In this document: positions 8,054-16,844 of the stretch, in pieces
Numbering within the stretch: position 1 is the stretch's first letter
Layout of the letters: every line of letters starts with the position of its first letter
Source: Pseudomonadota bacterium
GTDB taxonomy: Bacteria; Pseudomonadota; Alphaproteobacteria; Rhizobiales; Tepidamorphaceae
DNA length: 34,682 nucleotides
Direction: 5' to 3'
Assembly: GCA_023458595.1 (NCBI GenBank)
Contig: JAEWYT010000056.1
Location: 1 to 34,682, forward strand
The notes under the pieces: model-generated
The model's database searches: none
Seen by the model: the letters and a program-made list of their open reading frames with translations, nothing else
What the model was told of the DNA's origin: nothing
Made by a program: the position numbers and the translations under genes

Positions 8054-9472
8054 ATGACCGGAGCAGCCGATCCCATAGCCGTGTCCGCCTCGCCGCCGCC
8101 CGGGAAAGGGCGCGGCGAGATCGCCGCGTCCGTGTCGATCGCCCTGCCGCTGGCGCTCACCAATCTCGGCAACATCGCGATCAACACCACCGACGTCGTG
8201 ATGATCGGCTGGCTCGGCTCGGATGCGCTCGCCGCCGGGATGCTGGGCTTCCTCCTGATCTTCCTGTTCCTGCTCGGCGGAATCGGGCTCACGTCCTCGG
8301 TGCCCGCCCTCACCGCCCAGGCGCACGGGGCGGGCGACGCGCGCGGGGTGCGCCGCACCGTCCGGCAGGGCCTCTGGGTCTCCGTCCTCTACTCGGTGCC
8401 GGCGATCGCCGTGCTCATGCATGGGGAGACGATCCTTCGTGTGCTCGGCCAGGATCCGGAGGCCTCGAGGCTCGCGGGCGAATACCTCGCCTATGCCGCA
8501 TGGAGCATACCCTTCATCCTCGGGATACTCGTCCTGCGAGCCCTGATCGCCACCCTCGACCGCGCCGGCGCCATCTTCTGGATCACCTGCTTCGGCATCG
8601 TCCTGAACGCTCTCGTCAACTACGCCTTCATCTTCGGAAACTGGGGCATGCCGCGGCTCGAGATCGTCGGCGCGGGCGTCGCGACCACCGCGACCAGCGC
8701 GATCGGCTTCGCGATCTTCGCGGCCTACGTCGCCTTTCATCCCGCGACACGCGGCTACGCGGTCTTCCGCCGGCTGTGGCGCGCCGATTGGGAGCGCTTC
8801 AAGGCGATCGCGAGGATCGGCGCCCCGATCGCCTTCACCGCCCTGTTCGAGGAAGGCCTGTTCGCCGCCTCCACCCTCATGGTCGGCTGGCTCGGGCCGC
8901 TCACCCTCGCCGGCCACACGATCGCGCTGCAATGCGCCTCGGTCGCCTACATGATTCCCGTCGGCATCTCCCAGGCGGGCACGGTGCGGGTCGGCCTCGC
9001 CGCCGGCCGCGGCGACAGCCACGCGATCGGGCGGGCCGGCTGGACCGCGATGGCGCTCGGCCTCGCGGTCATGTCCTGCGCGGCGCTCGCCTTCTGGTTC
9101 GCGCCGGAGCCACTGGCGCGCCAGTTCCTCGATTCGGCGGATCCGCACGCGGCCGACGTTCTCGCCATCGCCGTGTCTCTGCTCGGCATCGCCGCCTTCT
9201 TCCAGCTCTTCGACGGTGCCCAGGTGGTCGGGCTCGGTATCCTGCGCGGCCTGAACGACACGCGCGTTCCGCTCGCCTTCGCGATCTTCGGCTACTGGGT
9301 GCTCGGCGCGCCGCTCGCCTACGTGCTCGGCTTCGTCGCCGGATACGGCGCCCCCGGCATCTGGACCGGTTTCATCGTCGGTCTCGGCACCGTGGCGATC
9401 CTGTCGCTCCTGCGCTTCTCGGCGCGCGACCGCAACGGACTCGTCGCCAAATTCGTTGCCTCCGACGCCTGA
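8054..9472 (+). CDS. MATE-family efflux transporter
   Basis: A 472-residue inner-membrane antiporter of the MATE (multidrug and toxin extrusion) family, which uses Na+ or H+ to export cationic drugs or metabolites. Twelve hydrophobic segments in two similar halves are visible. The first half opens with ALPLALTNLGNIAINTTDVVMIGWLG, and the second with GAPIAFTALFEEGLFAASTLMVGWLG, the expected internal duplication. The ATG at 8054 gives the usual N-terminal length; a TTG four codons earlier is possible. A GST gene and an MFS gene follow on the same strand at short spacing, so the three may form an operon. Confidence 0.93.
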   Translation: MTGAADPIAVSASPPPGKGRGEIAASVSIALPLALTNLGNIAINTTDVVMIGWLGSDALAAGMLGFLLIFLFLLGGIGLTSSVPALTAQAHGAGDARGVRRTVRQGLWVSVLYSVPAIAVLMHGETILRVLGQDPEASRLAGEYLAYAAWSIPFILGILVLRALIATLDRAGAIFWITCFGIVLNALVNYAFIFGNWGMPRLEIVGAGVATTATSAIGFAIFAAYVAFHPATRGYAVFRRLWRADWERFKAIARIGAPIAFTALFEEGLFAASTLMVGWLGPLTLAGHTIALQCASVAYMIPVGISQAGTVRVGLAAGRGDSHAIGRAGWTAMALGLAVMSCAALAFWFAPEPLARQFLDSADPHAADVLAIAVSLLGIAAFFQLFDGAQVVGLGILRGLNDTRVPLAFAIFGYWVLGAPLAYVLGFVAGYGAPGIWTGFIVGLGTVAILSLLRFSARDRNGLVAKFVASDA

Positions 9473-9541
9473 TTGGCAAAGCCACGGCTTGCCGGATATG
9501 GTCGCCCGACCCGCCGATTCAGAAAAGCCGGAGCTTTGACC

Positions 9542-10147
9542 ATGATGATCCTGCGTTCCGCCGTGCCCTCCCCCTTTGGCCGCAAGGTCAAGATCGCCAT
9601 GGCGATCCTCGAGCTCGGCGACAGGATCGAGTTCAAGCCCGCCGACACGAACGCGGGCGAGGAGGAACTGTTCCACCAGAACCCGCTCGGCAAGATACCG
9701 GTGCTGGTCCTCGAGGACGGTTCGACGCTCTTCGACTCGCGCGTGATCCTCGAGTATCTCGACGAGCTGGCCGGTGGCGGCAGGATCGTGCCGAAGGGCG
9801 ACCCCCGCTTCCCGGCGCTGCGTCTGCAGGCGCTGGCGGACGGCATCATGGATGCCGCCATCCTGCAGATCTACGAGAAGCGCTTCCGCCCCGAGGAGAT
9901 CCAGTACCAGCCCTGGGTCGACCGCCAGGCCGGCAAGGTCGCCCGCGCGCTCGCCTCGCTGGAGACCGAGCCGCCGATCATGGGCAAACCGCCGCATGTC
10001 GGCCACATCGCCCTCGCCTGCGCGCTCGGCTATCTCGACTTCCGCTTCGAGGGCCACTGGCGCGACGGCCATCCCAAGCTCGTCGGCTGGCTCGACGCCT
10101 TCGCCGGCACCGTGCCCGCTTTCGAAGCAACCCGGCCCGTGGCCTGA
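9542..10147 (+). CDS. Glutathione S-transferase family protein
   Basis: A 201-residue cytosolic GST-fold protein. The N-terminal thioredoxin-like domain starts MMILRSAVPSPFGRKVKIAM, with the active-site SPFGRKV region. It contains the cis-proline NPLGKIPVL (glutathione gamma-glutamyl binding) and the DSRVILEYLD motif, where D-S contacts glutathione. The all-helical C-terminal domain covers about residues 85-200. The serine-type motif resembles YibF-like bacterial GSTs. The ATG at 9542 begins the domain, and upstream in-frame codons are not GST-like. It lies 69 bases after the MATE gene and 13 bases before the MFS start. The substrate is unknown. Confidence 0.92.
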   Translation: MMILRSAVPSPFGRKVKIAMAILELGDRIEFKPADTNAGEEELFHQNPLGKIPVLVLEDGSTLFDSRVILEYLDELAGGGRIVPKGDPRFPALRLQALADGIMDAAILQIYEKRFRPEEIQYQPWVDRQAGKVARALASLETEPPIMGKPPHVGHIALACALGYLDFRFEGHWRDGHPKLVGWLDAFAGTVPAFEATRPVA

Positions 10148-10160
10148 CGCGGACACTTCC

Positions 10161-11408
10161 TTGGCCCAAGCGACATTCGCCCGGGACGCGACGAATCTCG
10201 TCGACGGTCCCTACGCCTGGTTCCGGCTCGCCGTGTCGATACTCCTCGGCACGGTCGGCAGCATCGGCATGTGGTCGGTCATCGTCGTCCTGCCCGAGGT
10301 GCAGGCCGAGTTCGGCGTCACGCGCGCGGATGCCTCCCTGCCCTATACGCTCACAATGGTCGGCTTCGCCCTCGGCAACGTCCTCTTCGGCCGTTTCGTC
10401 GACCGTTTCGGCATCGTCCCGCCGCTCATCGCCTCGGCGCTCGCCCTCGGCGCCGGTTATTTTCTGGCCGCCCACGCCGGCGACATCTGGCAGTTCGCGA
10501 TCGTCCAGGGCGCCCTGATCGGCATCGGCACGGCGGCTACCTTCGGGCCGCTGATCGCCGACGTCTCGCACTGGTTCCGGCTGCGCCGCGGCGTGGCCGT
10601 GGCGGCGACGGCGAGCGGCAACTATCTCGCCGGAGCGATCTGGCCGACCGCGCTGCAGGGCCTGCTCACGTCCGAGGGCTGGCGCACCACCTACCTCGTC
10701 ATCGGCGTCATCTGCGTCGTCGTCATGGTGCCGCTCGCCTTCCTGCTCCGCCGCCGCCCGCCGGAGGAGATCAACCCCGCCCCGGCCTCCGGCGCCACCG
10801 CTGTCCAGCAGACGAAGTCGATCGACCTGTCGCCGCGCGCATTGCAGATACTCCTGGTGATCGCCGGCGTCGGCTGCTGCGTCGCCATGTCGATGCCCCA
10901 GGTCCACATCGTCGCCTACTGCGCCGACCTCGGCTACGGCGTCGCCCGCGGCGCGGAGATGTTGTCGCTGATGCTCGCCGGCGGCGTCGTCAGCCGGCTC
11001 GCCTCGGGTTTCCTCGCCGACTACATCGGCGGCGTGAAGACCCTGCTGATCGGCTCGGTCGGCCAGTGCCTGGCGCTGATCCTCTACATGCCCTTCGACG
11101 GGCTGACCTCGCTCTACATCGTCTCGCTCGTGTTCGGTCTCTCGCAGGGCGGCATCGTGCCGAGCTACGCGATGATCGTGCGCGAGTACCTGCCCGCCAG
11201 GGAAGCCGGCCAGCGCGTCGGCCTCGTCATCATGGCGACCGTGTTCGGCATGGCGATTGGCGGCTGGATGTCGGGCTGGATCTACGACATGACCGGCGCC
11301 TACCGCGCCGCGTTCCTGAACGGCATCGCCTGGAACCTGCTCAACATCGCCATCATGCTGATGATCCTCGGCCGCACGCGCGCTCCGGCAAGGGCCGTGC
11401 CGGTTTGA
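10161..11408 (+). CDS. Major facilitator superfamily transporter
   Basis: A 415-residue MFS permease with about twelve membrane segments. The loop between segments 2 and 3 carries GRFVDRFG (the MFS motif A region), and the second half has a matching SGFLADYIGG. The sequence resembles the monocarboxylate/oxalate-formate branch, so an organic-acid substrate is plausible but not shown. The start is not obvious. A TTG at 10161 places the first membrane segment at residues 17-39, while the next ATG (10269) would remove it, so I prefer the TTG. There is no strong SD, which suggests translation depends on the GST gene that ends 13 bases upstream. Confidence 0.88.
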   Translation: MAQATFARDATNLVDGPYAWFRLAVSILLGTVGSIGMWSVIVVLPEVQAEFGVTRADASLPYTLTMVGFALGNVLFGRFVDRFGIVPPLIASALALGAGYFLAAHAGDIWQFAIVQGALIGIGTAATFGPLIADVSHWFRLRRGVAVAATASGNYLAGAIWPTALQGLLTSEGWRTTYLVIGVICVVVMVPLAFLLRRRPPEEINPAPASGATAVQQTKSIDLSPRALQILLVIAGVGCCVAMSMPQVHIVAYCADLGYGVARGAEMLSLMLAGGVVSRLASGFLADYIGGVKTLLIGSVGQCLALILYMPFDGLTSLYIVSLVFGLSQGGIVPSYAMIVREYLPAREAGQRVGLVIMATVFGMAIGGWMSGWIYDMTGAYRAAFLNGIAWNLLNIAIMLMILGRTRAPARAVPV

Positions 11409-11491
11409 GCCTGCCCGATTTGCCCTTTGCCTGCGCGGCGTAACCGCCTAACCTTCGCCGGCATGGGTTCCGTTCCGGAGAGGAGGTGAGC

Positions 11492-11935
11492 ATGGGTATC
11501 TTTTCGTTCCTGAAGGATGTCGGCGAGAAGCTCGGCATCGGATCTTCCGACGAGGCGCCGTCGGCGGAGGACCTGCAGGCGTCGGTCAAGAAGCTGGGCC
11601 TCAATGCCGACAATCTCCAGATCAAGGTCGACGGCGACACGGTGAAGGTCGCCGGCATGGCGCCGTCGAGCTCCGAACGCGAGAAGCTCATTCTCGCTCT
11701 CGGCAACGTCACCGGCGTCTCCAGCGTCGAGGACGAGATCGAGGTCGAGAAGAAGGAGCCCGACGCCGTCTTCTACGAGGTCAAGAAGGGCGACACGCTC
11801 TGGAAGATCTCCGAGATGCACTACGGCAAGGGCAAGGGCGGCGAGTACAACCGCATCTTCGAAGCCAACAAGCCGATGCTGAAGCACCCCGACAAGATCT
11901 ATCCGGGCCAGGTGCTGCGCATCCCGCCGATGTAG
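11492..11935 (+). CDS. kbp: Potassium-binding protein Kbp homologue (BON-LysM)
   Basis: A 147-residue protein with an N-terminal BON domain (about residues 24-88) and a C-terminal LysM domain (about 94-145, YEVKKGDTLWKISEMHYG). It matches E. coli Kbp (YgaU) in length, order and signature stretches: the MGIFSFLKDVGEKL start and the FEANKPMLKHPDKIYPGQVL end. E. coli Kbp is a cytoplasmic K+ sensor that changes conformation on binding potassium. The ATG at 11492 is preceded by an excellent SD (AGGAGG at 11481-11486); a GTG two codons earlier is not needed. There is no signal peptide, which fits a cytoplasmic protein despite the LysM domain. Confidence 0.95.
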   Translation: MGIFSFLKDVGEKLGIGSSDEAPSAEDLQASVKKLGLNADNLQIKVDGDTVKVAGMAPSSSEREKLILALGNVTGVSSVEDEIEVEKKEPDAVFYEVKKGDTLWKISEMHYGKGKGGEYNRIFEANKPMLKHPDKIYPGQVLRIPPM

Positions 11936-11948
11936 GGAACGGAACCTT

Positions 11949-12137
11949 TCAGGCGCGGGCGGCCGTGCGCCGCCGGCGCCACATCACGTAGAGCATGAGG
12001 ATGACCGCGTAGACCGCGATGCCGGCGCCGTAGAACACCGGCACCGGCCAGACCTTCAGGAGGTTCGCGGCGGCGAGCGGCATGGCGGCGATCAGCAACG
12101 CGCCGGCGGCGATCACGGCCAGGAAAAGCGCGTTCAT
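11949..12137 (-). CDS. Small membrane protein, unknown function
   Basis: A protein of about 62 residues with two predicted membrane helices (ALFLAVIAAGALLIAAMPLAA and VFYGAGIAVYAVILMLYVMW). It ends in a basic tail (RRRRTAARA) that would be cytoplasmic. The ATG at 12137 sits six bases after GGGGG. An ATG two codons upstream (12143) directly abuts that G-run and is less likely. It ends 13 bases from the kbp stop (convergent) and is divergent from the PQQ dehydrogenase across a 69-base spacer. Hydrophobic composition and a sensible SD support it as real, but I recognise no family. Confidence 0.6.
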   Translation of the reverse strand: MNALFLAVIAAGALLIAAMPLAAANLLKVWPVPVFYGAGIAVYAVILMLYVMWRRRRTAARA

Positions 12138-12206
12138 CGTCATCCCCCAGGGTTGCCGGCTTGCTATGATCGCATTCGACAGCGAAGCGAATCGGACAGG
12201 GCGGCC

Positions 12207-14129
12207 ATGCGCATTCCTTTCCCCTATCACGGCACGCTCGGCGCCGTCATGCTTTCGGGGCTCGTTCTCGCGGTCCCGGCGAATGCGGCCGAATGGTCCT
12301 CCTACGCCGGTCCGCCGGGCGGCGGCCGCTATGTGCCGCTCGACGAGATCGGCCCGGCGAACGTCGCCGGCCTCGACGTCGCCTGGACGTACCGTTCCGG
12401 CGACAAGTCGGACGGCACCGGCGAAGTCAGCCAGACCTCGTTCCAGGCGACCCCGATCTATTTCGACGGGCGGCTGATCTTCTGCACGCCCTTCAACCGC
12501 GTCGTCGCCCTCGATCCGGCCACGGGCCGTGAGCTCTGGTCCTTCGATCCGAAGGTCGACATCGCCCAGCATGCCGAGACCCGCAGGACCGACGGCGCGC
12601 CGCTGCGCTGTCGCGGCGTGACCGGCTGGTCGGCGGACGATGCCGTCGGCAACGCCTACGGCCTGTGCTCCAGGACCGTTTTCCTCGGCACCATCGACGC
12701 GCGCATCTATGCCCTCGACGCCGAAAGCGGCAAGCCCTGCCCCGTCTTCAACGGCGGCCTGCCGATCGAGCTGAACAAGCTGCCGCCCAGCGGCAACGGC
12801 GAGGTGAACATCTCCTCGCCGCCGGCGGTGATCGGCGACAAGGTGGTCTTCGGACTGTCGATCGGCGACAACGGCTACGCCGACATGCCGGACGGCGTGG
12901 TGCGTGCCTTCGACGCGCGCACCGGCGAGCTCGCGTGGAGCTTCGATCCGATTCCGGAGGCCCTGCGCGACAAGACCGGCGCGGCCAACGTCTGGGCGCC
13001 GCTCTCGGCCGATACGGCCCTCGGCAAGGTGTTCCTGCCGACGACGAGCCCGAGCCCCGACTACTACGGCGGCCAGCGCACCGATCCGCTGCCCTACGCG
13101 GACGCGGTCGTGGCGCTTTCGGCCGAGACCGGCGAGCCCGACTGGGCCTTCCAGGTCACCCGCCACAATCTGTGGGACTACGATCTCGCCTCGCAGCCCG
13201 TCGTCGTGCCGACCGGCGCGGGCTCGGTCGACGGCCCGGTGGTGGCGCAGGCGACCAAGCAGGGCCTGCTCTACGTGCTCGACGCGCGGACCGGAGAACC
13301 GGCCTTCCCGATGCGGGAGATCGAGGTGCCTCCCTCCTCGGTCGAGGGCGAGGCCGCCAGCCCCACCCAGCGCGTTCCCGAGCTGCCGGGACCGATCGCG
13401 CGCACCGAGCTGAGTGCCGACGAGGCTTTCGGATTGACGCTCTACGACCGGTGGCTCTGCCGGAAGACGATGCGGGGGCTCGACTACGCCGGCATGTTCA
13501 CGCCTCCCTCGACCCGCGGCGTCCTCAACGTGCCGGGCTATGCCGGGGGCGTGAACTGGGGCGGCATCTCGGCGGATCCGGAGCGGCGCATCCTGGTCGT
13601 GAATTCGATCAACATGGCCGCCGAGGTGCGCCTCGTGCCGGCCGGGAGCGCGAAACGCGCCGCCGCCGGTTCGCCCGAGTTCCAGACGACCATGATGAAA
13701 GGCACGCCCTGGGCGATGCAGCGGCGGATCATCATGTCGCCGTTCCAGGTGCCCTGCAGCCCGCCGCCCTGGGGCGAGGTGATGGCGATCGACCTCGAGA
13801 CCGGCAAGGAGCTCTGGCGCCACCCGCACGGACAGGTGAAGATCTCCTTCTTCTCGACGCCGGAGGAGTGGGGATCGCCCGGCATGGGCGGCACGATGGT
13901 GACGAAATCCGGCCTCGTCTTCCTCGGCGCCTCGATGGACAGGACGTTCCGCGCCTACGACATAGGAACCGGCGAGACGCTTTGGCGCCACGACCTGCCG
14001 AACTCAGCGATGGCGAGCCCGATGAGCTTCGAGCACGACGGCCGCCAGTATGTGGTGGTCGCCGCCGGAGGCCATGCGGGTTTCGGCGAGTTCGGCGACG
14101 CGCTGGTCGCCTTCGCCCTGCCGAGGTAG
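12207..14129 (+). CDS. PQQ-dependent dehydrogenase (glucose/quinate-type quinoprotein), periplasmic
   Basis: A 640-residue quinoprotein with a signal peptide (core LGAVMLSGLVLAVPANA, cleavage near ANA/AEW). The eight-bladed propeller is visible as repeated tryptophan-docking motifs: ALDPATGRELWSFDP, YALDAESGKP, RAFDARTGELAWSFDP, ALSAETGEPDWAF, YVLDARTGEPAF, AIDLETGKELWRHP and RAYDIGTGETLWRHD. Openings such as VAWTYRSGD and the late PFQVPCSPPPWGE resemble membrane glucose and quinate/shikimate dehydrogenases. The N-terminal membrane anchor of Gcd is absent, so this one is soluble. The substrate is likely a sugar, polyol or cyclic acid, unproven. No pqq biosynthesis gene or cytochrome partner is present. 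The ATG at 12207 gives a clean signal peptide; an upstream TTG at 12153 is unlikely. Confidence 0.93.
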   Translation: MRIPFPYHGTLGAVMLSGLVLAVPANAAEWSSYAGPPGGGRYVPLDEIGPANVAGLDVAWTYRSGDKSDGTGEVSQTSFQATPIYFDGRLIFCTPFNRVVALDPATGRELWSFDPKVDIAQHAETRRTDGAPLRCRGVTGWSADDAVGNAYGLCSRTVFLGTIDARIYALDAESGKPCPVFNGGLPIELNKLPPSGNGEVNISSPPAVIGDKVVFGLSIGDNGYADMPDGVVRAFDARTGELAWSFDPIPEALRDKTGAANVWAPLSADTALGKVFLPTTSPSPDYYGGQRTDPLPYADAVVALSAETGEPDWAFQVTRHNLWDYDLASQPVVVPTGAGSVDGPVVAQATKQGLLYVLDARTGEPAFPMREIEVPPSSVEGEAASPTQRVPELPGPIARTELSADEAFGLTLYDRWLCRKTMRGLDYAGMFTPPSTRGVLNVPGYAGGVNWGGISADPERRILVVNSINMAAEVRLVPAGSAKRAAAGSPEFQTTMMKGTPWAMQRRIIMSPFQVPCSPPPWGEVMAIDLETGKELWRHPHGQVKISFFSTPEEWGSPGMGGTMVTKSGLVFLGASMDRTFRAYDIGTGETLWRHDLPNSAMASPMSFEHDGRQYVVVAAGGHAGFGEFGDALVAFALPR

Positions 14130-14188
14130 CGCATTCGGAAAGGAACGGGGCCCGCCGCGGCCGCTGTTCGCCTTCCGGCGAAGTGAGA

Positions 14189-14214
14189 CCCCGGCATCTC
14201 GCGCAATGCCGGGG
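14189..14214. terminator. Hairpin between convergent dehydrogenase and porin genes
   Basis: CCCCGGCAT (14189-14197) pairs perfectly with ATGCCGGGG (14206-14214) around an eight-base loop, and the stem can extend into the flanking GAG/CTC after one mismatch. It sits 60 bases after the dehydrogenase stop and 41 bases after the porin stop, so it may end transcripts from both sides. There is no T-tract on either strand, so it may work by RNA stabilisation or as a weak terminator. Confidence 0.5.
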
Positions 14215-14254
14215 CCTCGGGCCCGATTCCTTCGGAGGTCAGGATGAACCTACA

Positions 14255-15643
14255 TTAGAAGGAACGGGTGACCTGGAAGGCGGCGGAGAAGGCGCCGTCG
14301 TTGTCGTCGACGGCCGTGCCGCAAACGGCGACCGGACCAACGCAGCCCAGGGACTGGGCGACACCGTACTCGGCGTTGGCGTAGACGAGGTCGACCTGGA
14401 ACGTCGTCCGCGGAACCGGCGTCCACGCGAAGTCGAGGTAGACCTGCCAGAAGTCGTTGTCGGAGTCCGTCGTCGAGGCGACGCCGCCGGTGCTGACCGC
14501 CGTCAGCGTCTCCGGCAGGCTCACCTGGCCGTAGCTGCCGCCCAGCGTGGTCGCGAAGGTGGGCGACCAGTTATGGGTGTAGTTGGCCAGCACCGACCAC
14601 GTGGTGACCGTATCGACGATGCAGCCGCCCGTCGCCGGGACCGCGACGTTGCACAGACCCCACACGATGTTGGTGTTTCCGGCCAGGCTGTCCTGGAAGT
14701 ACTGGTGGGCGCCGTCGGTGTAGATCGCCTTGAACGAGAAGAAGTCACCCTCGCCGACCGACGGCGTATTGACGACCATCCCGAACAGGGCGGCCCAGCC
14801 GATTTCCGAGTCGGTCTGCTGGCCGGCCAGCGGCGCCGGAGGGGTACCGGCCGCGGAGACTTCGCGGTACCTGTTGTTGGTCAGAGCGCCCGACAGCTGG
14901 GCATTGCCCCAGTCGCCGTCGAGGCGGATGTTGGCGACCACGTCCGGCATCTCGTTGCGGTCGTTGACCACGGAGTTCGGCGGGGGCGGCGTGGTTGCCG
15001 GGAAGCCCGCGAAGGCGACCCCGTTCTGGCCGTTGTACTCCTGGTCTTCCACGGCGACCGAGAGCGAGAACCCGTTGCCGAACGACTGGGTGTACCGGAT
15101 CATGTTGCGGCGCATGTAGTTGTCGCCGAAGATCGTGTACGGGTCGGTCGTCGTGGCCGACGAGTCCAGATGCAGGAAGGTCGACCACGTCTTGCCGAAC
15201 GTCCAGTTGCCGAACTGCACGAAGGCGTGACGCAGGTTGGCCGAACCGCCGGTGCGGGTGTCGTTGTCCGTCGCCTGAAGCTCGACGAAGGCACGGACGG
15301 TGCCGTACTCGGTCGAGGTGCGGGCGTCGAAGTTGACGCGACCCTGGCCGTACATCTGCACCCGGTCGACGAGCGTGTGTCCGCCCGGGACGATGGTGTG
15401 CGGCACATAGAACTCGTCGCCGAACCAGTTGTCTTCGCCGGCGATCACGACAAGGCGGGCGAAACCGCCGACCTTGAAGCAGATGTCGGTACCCGGCAGC
15501 TCGATGAAACCGGTGATGTCGCACCGGTACACCGGCTCCCGGGGAGCCTTCACATCCATCGCCATGTCCGCAGCCTGGGCTCCTCCCGCCGCAACCATCA
15601 GGCATGCGGCCGAGCCGAGGAATAGGGATATCGAGTTTCTCAT
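14255..15643 (-). CDS. Outer-membrane porin, alphaproteobacterial Omp2b/RopA type
   Basis: A 462-residue precursor of a trimeric general-diffusion porin. The signal peptide ends at GAQA/ADMAMD. The mature protein starts with the family signature CDITGFIELPGTDICFKVGGFARL and ends in an aromatic residue (QVTRSF), as BAM substrates do. Alternating beta-strand pattern and acidic loops fill the rest, and cysteine pairs (such as GLCNVAVPATGGC) may form loop disulfides. AAGAGGT lies 5' of the ATG at 15643. A long, relatively AT-rich upstream region suggests a strong promoter or a long regulated 5' UTR. A porin convergent with a periplasmic quinoprotein dehydrogenase may help supply its substrate, but that is inference. 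Confidence 0.95.
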   Translation of the reverse strand: MRNSISLFLGSAACLMVAAGGAQAADMAMDVKAPREPVYRCDITGFIELPGTDICFKVGGFARLVVIAGEDNWFGDEFYVPHTIVPGGHTLVDRVQMYGQGRVNFDARTSTEYGTVRAFVELQATDNDTRTGGSANLRHAFVQFGNWTFGKTWSTFLHLDSSATTTDPYTIFGDNYMRRNMIRYTQSFGNGFSLSVAVEDQEYNGQNGVAFAGFPATTPPPPNSVVNDRNEMPDVVANIRLDGDWGNAQLSGALTNNRYREVSAAGTPPAPLAGQQTDSEIGWAALFGMVVNTPSVGEGDFFSFKAIYTDGAHQYFQDSLAGNTNIVWGLCNVAVPATGGCIVDTVTTWSVLANYTHNWSPTFATTLGGSYGQVSLPETLTAVSTGGVASTTDSDNDFWQVYLDFAWTPVPRTTFQVDLVYANAEYGVAQSLGCVGPVAVCGTAVDDNDGAFSAAFQVTRSF

Positions 15644-16301
15644 CTTGACCTCTTCTGGTCGTCTTGGATTGATCGATAGCCGCCGATCAGGTGGGCTGAA
15701 GCGGCCACTGAATCAGCACGTTGTGACGGTCCCGAATCGGCTTCCTCACCTCGTCCTGCAGACAGGCTGAGGGCTCGACTGCCCTTCACCCTCGGTCGAT
15801 CGACGCGGTTCTCCCAGCCCCTTTCCGCGCTCAACTCGTGAAACGGAAACGGTACGCGGATATTGACAGAACACCCGATCGCCCCGCCGATGACTAACAG
15901 GACATATACTTCTGTTTTGAAATACGCCGCAACGTCACTTTGGTCGCAGCCCGGTGTTTGAGAGTGAGTGTTGCATCTCGGATACAGCCGCTGCCGGGAC
16001 AATCTCCCGAAACGCTAACATATGATAATATAACGACTATTTCTTCGGCTCAGCAATCCTGCCGGATATGCCGGCCAGGAGCCCGTTGCCCGACGCCCGG
16101 GCGCGGAATATGACATTTAAGACCTTAATAAATGAGACAACTAAGGACACTTAGTACGCCGTGGTTTTCAGCCATATCTGGCCGGCCCGCGGACGACTTC
16201 GTTCGCCAGTTTTACGACGGTCCCTCGGATGCTAATAAATGTGATCATAACGAGCGGCCGGAAAGCGCCGTTGCGGCAGGCCGGGGGAGTTCCGCCAGGC
16301 A
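15644..16301. other. 658-bp gene-free region between divergent porin and XRE genes
   Basis: No convincing coding frame is present; the open stretches have no SD, no family resemblance and no coding-like composition. The half next to XRE (about 16010-16250) is the most AT-rich part of the window and holds two inverted repeats (16117-16155) listed separately. The half next to the porin (15644-15850) is C-rich on the plus strand and could be a structured porin 5' UTR. I find no intrinsic terminator that would define a small RNA here. Confidence 0.6.
16117..16155. promoter_or_regulatory. Two TAAG/CTTA inverted repeats, possible XRE operator
   Basis: TTAAG-AC-CTTAA (16117-16128) and ACTAAG-GACA-CTTAGT (16140-16155) are perfect inverted repeats sharing TAAG/CTTA half-sites, with centres about 25 bp apart. 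They lie 147-185 bases upstream of the XRE start in AT-rich DNA. XRE regulators often bind such short palindromes in their own promoters, so autoregulation or control of the divergent porin is a reasonable guess. No experiment-level evidence is available. Confidence 0.4.
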
Positions 16302-16844
16302 ATGAAGGTTGAACCGGCAATTGGAACGAACATACGCCGCAGGCGTCTGGAACGAGGTCTGTCTCAGGACGCTTTCGCCCGGGACGTGGGCATTGCGACG
16401 CGCCATCTCGGCCGAATCGAGCGTGGGACGATCAGCGTCACGATCGGGCTCCTGGCCCGCATCGCCGACAAGCTCGATTGCGACATCGGCGAGTTGCTGA
16501 AGGAGAAGGACGCGCCCATGCCGCCGAATCTTCCGCGCGGGCGGGCGGCTGGGCGTGACGAGCGCGCCGGCGGCGAGCGCGTGGCGGGCTGGTTCGACCT
16601 GCCCTGCCTCAAGAGGCTCGAGCAGGCCGATTTGGACAAGTCCGACCTCGCCGTGCTGCAGAAGATCCTGTTCCAGAAAAGGCCGGGCAGCCTCACGGAC
16701 GCGGCCGAGCAGATGGTCGCCGACGTGGTTGCCCGCGTCGGCGGCGAGGAGAAGCTCACCGCATCCCAGCGTCGCAACATCGAGCTCGCCCGCGCCTGGG
16801 CGGCCGCACGCGACAGCGGCGAGATAGATACGGACAAGCACTAG
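16302..16844 (+). CDS. XRE-family transcriptional regulator
   Basis: A 180-residue protein with an N-terminal Cro/CI-type HTH (residues about 7-66: IGTNIRRRRLERGLSQDAFA, then GIATRHLGRIERG as the recognition part, and LLARIADKLDCDIGELL). The C-terminal 110 residues are helical and charged, with no cupin or peptidase motif, and I do not recognise them. An AGG lies five bases before the ATG at 16302. The stop codon TAG (16842-16844) is unusual: its TA is the target dinucleotide of the MITE-like element that follows, and its G is the first base of that element. The gene's reading frame is intact. The targets are unknown, but the adjacent inverted repeats are candidates. Confidence 0.88.
   Translation: MKVEPAIGTNIRRRRLERGLSQDAFARDVGIATRHLGRIERGTISVTIGLLARIADKLDCDIGELLKEKDAPMPPNLPRGRAAGRDERAGGERVAGWFDLPCLKRLEQADLDKSDLAVLQKILFQKRPGSLTDAAEQMVADVVARVGGEEKLTASQRRNIELARAWAAARDSGEIDTDKH

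Noticed and set aside
7964..10156. 730-codon minus-strand frame opposite MATE and GST genes
   Set aside because: Composition is a typical GC-rich shadow; both plus-strand genes have unmistakable family motifs and SD-proximal starts.
12665..15625. 986-codon plus-strand frame across the PQQ dehydrogenase and porin
   Set aside because: Runs in the wrong frame of the dehydrogenase and antisense to the porin; low-complexity Arg-rich product with no domain.
15640..16002. Minus-strand open frame in the porin upstream region
   Set aside because: No SD, no signal or domain, and it would occupy the likely porin promoter; treated as non-coding.
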